Shown here piece by piece: positions 58,065 to 64,000 of a stretch of 64,000 bases of DNA. Source of the DNA: Methylophilus sp. QUAN (lineage in GTDB: Bacteria; Pseudomonadota; Gammaproteobacteria; Burkholderiales; Methylophilaceae); the NCBI RefSeq assembly GCF_015354445.1, contig NZ_JADKYT010000001.1, positions 682,001 through 746,000 on the forward strand, given 5' to 3'. Under the pieces are notes generated by a model. That model was given only the letters and a program-made list of their open reading frames with translations, was not told the origin of the DNA and did not search any database. Numbering within the stretch: position 1 is the first letter of the stretch; the number at the start of each line of letters is the position of its first letter. A program made the translations under genes and the position numbers.

Positions 58065-59105
58065 ATGTCTAAACCGCTCACGTCAAAATCATCCACAGCC
58101 AAGTCACTCACACTGAGCGAGATGGCTGCGCGCTGGTATTTACGTATGCGTGAGCATGCACACAACCAACGCTCTGCAGAGCATCATGCGTTTGAACAAT
58201 GGCTGGCAGATGACCCTAGCCACGCCGCGGAATATGACAGCTTTGCCCATGCCATGCGCCAGCTTGACTCAGCTGAGAGCTTGTCTAGCCTGGCAGATGC
58301 TGCTGAGCAACAAACGTTTCTGGCCAATGAAGCCCGCCGTAAAGCCAAGCAACAGCGCCTGGCGCAGTTGATGGTGGTCTGCTTTATTTGTGTCGCTGGC
58401 TTTTTCTCGCACCAGCAATACCAGGTCTGGCAAGCCGCACCAGTGATGCAGCTGGCGGCACAAAACCCGGTGGGGAAAATCGTCACTAAAACACTGGATG
58501 ATGGCACCAAAGTCACCTTGAGTGCCAAGAGCGATATGGAAGTTACTTATTACCGCCACCAGCGCCATGTGCTGCTCAAAGAAGGTGAAGCCATTTTTGA
58601 AGTGACCAAAGATCCTGAGCGGCCATTTGTCGTCGAGACGGATACCGCAAGAGTCACCGTGCTGGGAACACGCTTTGCTGTGAACCGCCTTGAGCAGCTG
58701 GTGCGTGTGAGTGTGGATCATGGCCGCGTCAAAGTCGAGCCGCAGCCGGAGCCGGACGCAGCGTCATCCGAAAGTCCATCATTGCTTTCACGTGAAATCA
58801 CCAACGGCCAGGTAGCCGAGGTCTACCCTAACCGCGCCATGGTGCTGGTCAACCGCCCGGCCTCCGATGCCTTCGCCTTTCTCAAAGGTCGCCTGGTATT
58901 CGATCGCGCCGATACCAGCGAAATTGCCTATACCGTGTCGCGTTACCGCCGCAAGCCAGTGCAGTCGCAAGGTAAGCAAGTACGTAATATTTCAGCCGAC
59001 ATCAACATCCAGGACATAGACCAGTTTTTGCATGGCCTGCCCAATATTGCCCCAGTCAAACTGCAAGAAACCCCGCAATACACAGTGCTTCATTCCCAGC
59101 ATTAA
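58065..59105 (+). CDS. FecR-like anti-sigma factor
   Basis: This 346-residue protein has a cytoplasmic DUF4880-like N-terminus (AARWYLRMREHAHN, HHAFEQWLADDPSHAAEYD) that holds the sigma factor. One membrane helix follows (LMVVCFICVAGFF, about residues 103-115), then a periplasmic FecR domain (GTKVTLSAKSDMEVTYY, VLLKEGEAIFEVTKDPERPFVVET, VTVLGTRFAV). The C-terminal part reads the signal from the TonB transducer. It is followed by an intrinsic terminator before the receptor gene. Confidence 0.92.
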   Translation: MSKPLTSKSSTAKSLTLSEMAARWYLRMREHAHNQRSAEHHAFEQWLADDPSHAAEYDSFAHAMRQLDSAESLSSLADAAEQQTFLANEARRKAKQQRLAQLMVVCFICVAGFFSHQQYQVWQAAPVMQLAAQNPVGKIVTKTLDDGTKVTLSAKSDMEVTYYRHQRHVLLKEGEAIFEVTKDPERPFVVETDTARVTVLGTRFAVNRLEQLVRVSVDHGRVKVEPQPEPDAASSESPSLLSREITNGQVAEVYPNRAMVLVNRPASDAFAFLKGRLVFDRADTSEIAYTVSRYRRKPVQSQGKQVRNISADINIQDIDQFLHGLPNIAPVKLQETPQYTVLHSQH

Positions 59106-59116
59106 TTTCACCCATC

Positions 59117-59140
59117 AAAAGCGCCTTTATGGGCGCTTTT
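59117..59140 (+). terminator. Intrinsic terminator between fecR and the TonB transducer gene
   Basis: AAAAGCGCC / GGCGCTTTT with loop TTTATG forms a perfect 9-bp stem ending in a T tract. It separates the sigma/anti-sigma transcript from the receptor, which therefore needs its own promoter in the following 120 bases. Confidence 0.8.
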
Positions 59141-59260
59141 CTTATTGATCTCAGCGATTACATTTTCTTTGCCAACCGCTTTTAGTTTTAAATGTAAATT
59201 TAAGTTAATGGCATCAGGTTTTTGCTGCGCTCACAGATGAGTCTTAGATAGGAGGAATCT
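59141..59260 (+). promoter_or_regulatory. Leader of the TonB transducer gene
   Basis: This region should hold the sigma-dependent promoter of the receptor. It is AT-rich (TAAATGTAAATTTAAGTTAA near 59190) and ends with a strong GGAGGA site at 59251-59256. The FecI-type boxes cannot be named with confidence. Confidence 0.35.
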
Positions 59261-62200
59261 GTGAAGACATATAAGAAAATAAATAGAAGAGGAATCCACA
59301 CTGCGTTGACTGCCTTGAGCTTTATGGCAACGCAACCGGTGTGGGCAGAAGCATTGAATACTCAATTGCCCAAGCAGCAAGAGGAGGTCTTTGGTGTACC
59401 AGTAAACGTGGATATTCCAGCACAGCCATTAGCCAACTCATTGCACGACTTGGGCAAAGCCACGGGCATGAATATTTCATTCCCCAATGACGTCGTTTCC
59501 GGCAAAACTGCACCCGAAGTGCGTGGCCGCATGACGCGTAAAGAGGCTTTGTTGCGTGTGCTGAGTGAAAGCGGTCTCGAACCTAAGGTGGAAGGCAATA
59601 ATATCTTTATTCAAAAGCCACCGAAACAAGACAAAAAAGATATTCAACTCGACAAAGTTGAAGTCCGTGCCAAACGCAGCTACGACATTGGCCCTTTGCG
59701 AGGTTTGGCGCTGACCAAAGAAGAAATTCCTGGCAACGTACAAAGCATTACCGCCAAAGAGATCAAAGAATCCAAAGCGGTGAGTTTGACTGACTTAATG
59801 AACAGCAAGCTACAGTCAGTGAACGTTAACGACTACCAAAGCAACCCTTTTCAAATGGATGTGACCTACCGTGGCTTTACCGCCAGTCCGCAGCTAGGTA
59901 CTTCTCAGGGCTTGAGTGTGTTTTTAGATGGCATCCGCGTCAACGAACCGTTTGGTGACGTGGTGAACTGGGACATGATTCCCATGAACGCCTTGAACAG
60001 CCTGGACGTATTCCCCGGCTCTAATCCGCTGTTTGGTTTAGGCACTCTGGGTGGCGCCATCAGCATGAAAACCAAAAGTGGTTTTGATAGCAGCGAAGGC
60101 TCTGTGGAGTACCTCGGTGGCTCCTTCAAGCGTAACCAGTTTCAAGGTTCTGTGGGAGGCAATAACGGTGTTATTGCCGGTTTTGCTGCGGCCAATATTT
60201 TCAGGGAAGATGGCTGGCGGGTGAATTCACCCAGTGAGGTAAACCAAATTTTTGGGAAGGCTGAATGGCGTAACGACAGTGTGCAGCTTGGCCTAAGTAT
60301 GCTCTACGCAGGCAACAAACTCATCGGTAACGGTTTGCTACCCACTGAAATGGCTAAGCAGGATGGCAGCCAGATTTTTACCAGCCCGGACGAAACCAAA
60401 AACCGTTTGCTGCAATTTCAGCTTAATGGCATTTGGGATGTGAGTGACACTTTCAATATCACTGGCCAAGTTTACAGACGTAAGAGCCGCAGAAATGCGA
60501 GCAATGGTGATGTGAACCAGAACTTTGGTGGTAGTGCGACCAGAAGACCTAATTCTGGCGAAAATCTGGCCAATGGTGTGCCTGACTTTGATGGTGATGG
60601 CTTGCCAGATATTGATATCAACTCTGGCAATATCACTTATGAAAACCTCGCAGCAAAACTCGTTTTGGATGAAGCAAACGGAACGTATTTGCCAACTCTG
60701 CTAGATATTAATGGAGAGCCAGAGTATTTTGGTATAGATGCAAATGGCAACGTTTTAGCAAACTCGGCATTCTCTGCCTACGATTCGACCTCCCCGACTG
60801 GCTATGATATTAATAAGTTAGTTGTTGGCACTAACGGCAATATTCAGGCTAATCCAAATCAATCGCTAGATGCGAGTGGCCGTCCTGTTTGGACAAACAA
60901 TCCAGCTCCGGCTCTCACAAGTGCCCCGGCATTTTCGCCTGAATTCTATCAATATGCATTGAGAGTTTGGGAAAGAAGACTGTTGCAGGACTTTGATCCT
61001 CCCCGTTCTGATGGTCAGATTTTTGATCCTCAATATGCTAGCTATGTCTACAAGGATGCTAATGGTTTTTTATTTTCCGGGGGCTCATATTTTGTAAGTG
61101 CAGTAGACCCTGTTACGGGCGCCTCACTGCTTAGACCATTTTCAGGCGTTAATCCAGGTTTAGCTAAGCCATTAGGCCTTATTGTGACGGATTCAAACGG
61201 AACGCCGATAGATCGCAATGGCGCCGATTGCAATTCCGGGCAGATCGGGCAAGGTAGATGTTCTGGTTATGTCGAGGGCACGCCGACAGCGCTGATTACC
61301 CAAACCGAGATTGACCAAACCACAGATGGTGCTTCGATGCAGCTCAATTGGAATCTCGAGAAGCATAAATTCATGTTGGGCGCATCGATTGATGCTGCTG
61401 ATGCTACTTATGAAAGCGGCCAATATTTAGGATTGTTTGATAGTAAGCGAAGAGCTTTTCGTGATCCTAGTCAGCTCGGTTATGAGTTTTATGCGGCTGA
61501 TCACCGCATTGATTTAAATAACTTTGCTGGTAATAGCGCGACCAAAAGTGTCTATTTTAGTGAAACCTGGACGCCTAAAAAAGAATGGGCATTCACAGCA
61601 GCTGGACGTTTTAATTACACTAACATTAAAAATGAACTTGCTATTAATAATTCATTAGGTTTGCTAGGCCCGACGGCATTCAAAAACTTTTATCAGGATA
61701 CCGTCTTGTGTCCTGATACGAATGGTAACGGTACGTTGGAGTTGGAAGAGTGCCCTGCAGGGTCTCTTTTGCAATTCAGTCCAGAGTTAGCCATGGGGCA
61801 AGGAGTGCTAGGTAAAGGCGAAATTGAGAAGTTTACTTATCGCTCCTTTAATCCTAGTTTGGGCGCAACTTGGCAGCCAACCGAAACACTCAATTTATAT
61901 GGTAACTGGAACAAGGGTGCACGTACGCCTAGCGTGATCGAGTTGGGGTGTGCATTTGATGATACCCCTGTTTATAACCAAGACCCTGTTACGGGTGAGT
62001 TGATATTTGTAGGCCCTCGCTCACTGGCAGAGCGTCGCTTCTGCAGTCTGCCAAGCACCCTTTCAGGCGACCCATATCTAAAACAGGTTCGTTCTGAAAC
62101 TATCGAGTTTGGTGGGCGTGGCAATTTGACGCCATCGATCCAATGGAATGCTACTGCCTATCAAACCGACCTCACCGACGATATTTACTTCGTATCTTTT

Positions 62201-62956
62201 ACTGCGGACCGAAGCTTTTTCCAGAACATCGGCGACACACGTCGTCGCGGCATTGAGCTCGGTTTACAGGGTAGGGCTGACAATTGGGGTTTCCGAGTTA
62301 ACTACTCTTTGACTGATGCGACCTTTCAAGAGCGTTTTATGATGGCCAGCCCGAATAATAGTAGTGCAGGGAACGTTTCTGGGCGTGGGAACGGCTATGA
62401 GCAAATTACCGTTTCTCCTGGTAATCGTATTCCAGGTGTACCACTGCATAACCTCAATGCCACTGTTAGTTATGACATTACGCCTGATTGGACTGTGAGT
62501 CTGACTGGTATTTTGCACTCAGAAAGTTTTGTGCGGGGTAACGAGAACAACAAGCATCAAGCAGGCACTGCTAATTCACGTTATCTAAGCTGTACTGCAC
62601 CGACCGTGATTGATGGTATTCAGTATGGTAATGACACATGTGCAACCCGGATAGATAGCCCCAACTTTCGATACCCAGGTAAGGTGCCAGGCTATGCAGT
62701 CTGGAACCTCAAGACCAGCTACAAAATCACTAAAAATCTGACGGCAGGCTTAATGATCAACAATCTTTTTGATCGTGAATATTACAGCGCAGGCCGGTTA
62801 GGCATTAACCCATTCTCGCCATCTATCAACGGTGCGATTGGCCCTGGTGGGTTCAACTACAACAGCAATGATTGGATGGCGAGTACATTTCTAGCATCCG
62901 GAGCACCTAGGTCAGCATTCTTTACCCTGACTTATGACTTCGATGTTGGCAGGTAG
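59261..62956 (+). CDS. Large TonB-dependent transducer with STN domain and EF-hand-like loops
   Basis: This is a 1,231-residue receptor, far longer than the usual 700-850. It starts at GTG with GGAGGA four bases upstream. The signal peptide ends near VWAEA, and an STN signalling domain follows (VDIPAQPLANSLHDLGKATG, RMTRKEALLRVLSESGL). The plug (EEIPGNVQSITAKEI, YRGFTASPQLGTSQG) and barrel complete it, ending LTYDFDVGR. Residues ~430-690 form a long insert. DFDGDGLPDID at 442-452 and a canonical EF-hand loop DTNGNGTLELEE at 819-830, bracketed by Cys, suggest binding of calcium or another hard metal. It signals through FecR/FecI. Confidence 0.88.
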   Translation: MKTYKKINRRGIHTALTALSFMATQPVWAEALNTQLPKQQEEVFGVPVNVDIPAQPLANSLHDLGKATGMNISFPNDVVSGKTAPEVRGRMTRKEALLRVLSESGLEPKVEGNNIFIQKPPKQDKKDIQLDKVEVRAKRSYDIGPLRGLALTKEEIPGNVQSITAKEIKESKAVSLTDLMNSKLQSVNVNDYQSNPFQMDVTYRGFTASPQLGTSQGLSVFLDGIRVNEPFGDVVNWDMIPMNALNSLDVFPGSNPLFGLGTLGGAISMKTKSGFDSSEGSVEYLGGSFKRNQFQGSVGGNNGVIAGFAAANIFREDGWRVNSPSEVNQIFGKAEWRNDSVQLGLSMLYAGNKLIGNGLLPTEMAKQDGSQIFTSPDETKNRLLQFQLNGIWDVSDTFNITGQVYRRKSRRNASNGDVNQNFGGSATRRPNSGENLANGVPDFDGDGLPDIDINSGNITYENLAAKLVLDEANGTYLPTLLDINGEPEYFGIDANGNVLANSAFSAYDSTSPTGYDINKLVVGTNGNIQANPNQSLDASGRPVWTNNPAPALTSAPAFSPEFYQYALRVWERRLLQDFDPPRSDGQIFDPQYASYVYKDANGFLFSGGSYFVSAVDPVTGASLLRPFSGVNPGLAKPLGLIVTDSNGTPIDRNGADCNSGQIGQGRCSGYVEGTPTALITQTEIDQTTDGASMQLNWNLEKHKFMLGASIDAADATYESGQYLGLFDSKRRAFRDPSQLGYEFYAADHRIDLNNFAGNSATKSVYFSETWTPKKEWAFTAAGRFNYTNIKNELAINNSLGLLGPTAFKNFYQDTVLCPDTNGNGTLELEECPAGSLLQFSPELAMGQGVLGKGEIEKFTYRSFNPSLGATWQPTETLNLYGNWNKGARTPSVIELGCAFDDTPVYNQDPVTGELIFVGPRSLAERRFCSLPSTLSGDPYLKQVRSETIEFGGRGNLTPSIQWNATAYQTDLTDDIYFVSFTADRSFFQNIGDTRRRGIELGLQGRADNWGFRVNYSLTDATFQERFMMASPNNSSAGNVSGRGNGYEQITVSPGNRIPGVPLHNLNATVSYDITPDWTVSLTGILHSESFVRGNENNKHQAGTANSRYLSCTAPTVIDGIQYGNDTCATRIDSPNFRYPGKVPGYAVWNLKTSYKITKNLTAGLMINNLFDREYYSAGRLGINPFSPSINGAIGPGGFNYNSNDWMASTFLASGAPRSAFFTLTYDFDVGR

Positions 62957-63096
62957 AGTTGGGAGAGAGTTAGCCGAATGATTTTTTATGGAGGGGCATT
63001 TGTGAACTGGAATGCCTAAAGCCATCAGTATTCAACCGCATTCAGATTAGAACTCACGAGGCGCTAACAGGGTGTGGTGAATTGGTGAAGCAGTAC

Positions 63097-63118
63097 GCAG
63101 GCAGCCACAAATGCCTGC
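63097..63118 (+). other. Hairpin between TonB transducer and secreted-protein gene
   Basis: GCAGGCA / TGCCTGC pairs over an 8-base loop, followed by TCATTTTAACCTTTT. It may attenuate transcription into the downstream gene. Confidence 0.4.
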
Positions 63119-63148
63119 TCATTTTAACCTTTTATTAGGAGCATGTTA

Positions 63149-64000
63149 ATGAGAAATCAATTACTAAAGTTGGCCGTGATTGCAGCATTTGGTGTTTCAG
63201 CTAATGCATTTGCAACAGGTTTGGAAAGCTTGCCTGCAGCAGGTTTTACTGTAAGCGCAGGCACAAACCAAGCGGCAGGTACGACAGGTTGGCGTGAATG
63301 CAATACCACAGGCTTGTACGGTAGCTTGGATTACACAGCCCCAACAACGGGTGCCAATAATACCTGCGCAGTTTTCCCATCAGGTGGTAATGATCCAGGC
63401 ACCCCAGTTTCTGGTTTTACCAATGTCACACTAGTCACTGCTAAACAAAGTGTAACGATTACAGCTAACGGTGAAACTTTGGCGACTATGCGTCAACGCG
63501 TCTATCGAAACTCCGCAGCAACAGAGTGCGTATTTGAAAAACGCTTCGTCATGGCGACAACGGGCACTTTCGATTACAACCCGCAGTTGTCTGGTAGTCA
63601 GCGCTTGGAAGTCAACGATTACGTATTGGGTGGTTTTAGTGGCACTACTGATGTAAGTGCTGGCTATTACCACTCTGCCAACACAGATTCTCCGGTATTC
63701 AGAATGGGTCGCTCTTTTACCTCTGTGCAGATTCAAGGTAACGATTTTGACGCAGCGACAGCCTTGAATACCGGTTATGTACGCCGTCCGGTAAACAGCC
63801 CGGCACCTGCTTCTGGTACAGAAATTAATGGTGTTGGCCAAACACTAGTGAGCCCGGGCACACCAACAGCAGCACAACAAACTGCTGAGATTCGTACCAA
63901 CTGGGTGGACTTTACTGTAGATGTGACCGGTGGCGTGGATGAAGACGGTACAACAGCAAAAGATAGCCCATTCTTGTATGTTCGCGCAGGTTGTGGCTCA
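63149..64000 (+). CDS. Secreted protein of unknown function (3' end outside window)
   Basis: The frame is open from ATG 63149 to the right edge, 284 codons without a stop. ATTAGGAG precedes the ATG. The signal peptide is MRNQLLKLAVIAAFGVSANA followed by FA. The mature part is rich in Gly, Thr, Ser and Asn with few charged residues, and contains four Cys seen so far (RECNTTG, NNTCAVFP, ATECVFEKR, RAGCGS). It resembles a surface or secreted beta-rich protein. Its place behind the FecIR-linked receptor suggests an extracellular ligand-binding role, such as a metal or haem carrier. The family is not recognised. Confidence 0.7.
   Translation, partial: MRNQLLKLAVIAAFGVSANAFATGLESLPAAGFTVSAGTNQAAGTTGWRECNTTGLYGSLDYTAPTTGANNTCAVFPSGGNDPGTPVSGFTNVTLVTAKQSVTITANGETLATMRQRVYRNSAATECVFEKRFVMATTGTFDYNPQLSGSQRLEVNDYVLGGFSGTTDVSAGYYHSANTDSPVFRMGRSFTSVQIQGNDFDAATALNTGYVRRPVNSPAPASGTEINGVGQTLVSPGTPTAAQQTAEIRTNWVDFTVDVTGGVDEDGTTAKDSPFLYVRAGCGS

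Overview
The window reads as chromosomal DNA of a betaproteobacterium, most likely a methylotroph of the family Methylophilaceae with about 50% GC. The support is the gene order (rplU-rpmA-obgE-proB-purE-purK, murJ-ribF-ileS-lspA, rhodanese-grxC-secB-gpsA, gpmI-envC), the style of the proteins, and a molybdopterin formate-dehydrogenase-like enzyme of the FdhF/YdeP family. This assignment comes from recall of families and was not computed. No tRNA, rRNA, CRISPR array, prophage or intact insertion sequence was found.

Layout. 1-5.1 kb: tail of an unidentified gene, ribosomal proteins L21 and L27, then obgE, proB, purE and purK. 5.1-11.9 kb: rpsT on the minus strand with an unusually long S20 tail, then murJ, ribF, ileS, lspA and a DUF1905 gene. 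11.8-15.1 kb: a membrane EAL protein and a DUF808 protein, both minus. 15.2-20.1 kb: a probable metal (copper-like) acquisition cluster with DUF2946, a small HTH regulator, a TonB receptor, a His-rich exported protein and a PepSY membrane protein. 20.1-24.4 kb: two overlapping c-di-GMP genes. 24.5-31.6 kb: an Asp-box propeller protein, clpB with a heat-shock promoter, small lipoproteins, a YjbQ protein and a calpain-like cysteine protease. 31.8-40.2 kb: envC, gpmI, rhodanese, grxC, secB, gpsA, an FKBP isomerase and groESL, whose control region carries both a CIRCE operator and a sigma-32-type promoter. 40.4-43.3 kb: an AT-richer accessory island of small unknown genes bounded by a 258-bp direct repeat made from one gene and its truncated copy. 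43.8-48.0 kb: a two-component system and a siderophore receptor with a Fur-like box. 48.4-53.8 kb: the formate-dehydrogenase-like enzyme with a small partner, a MocR regulator and ada. 53.8-57.2 kb: two more EAL proteins. 57.5-64 kb: a FecI/FecR/TonB-transducer signalling locus followed by a secreted protein that runs off the end.

How the parts work together. Housekeeping operons alternate with three TonB-dependent uptake loci. Two of these carry Fur-like sites and one looks copper-like. Five c-di-GMP enzymes cluster around them. The most unusual features are the repeat-bounded island, the bacterial calpain, the very large FecIR-coupled receptor with EF-hand-like loops, a palindromic element present in two copies (before obgE and after groEL), and an AT-rich patch inside ileS.
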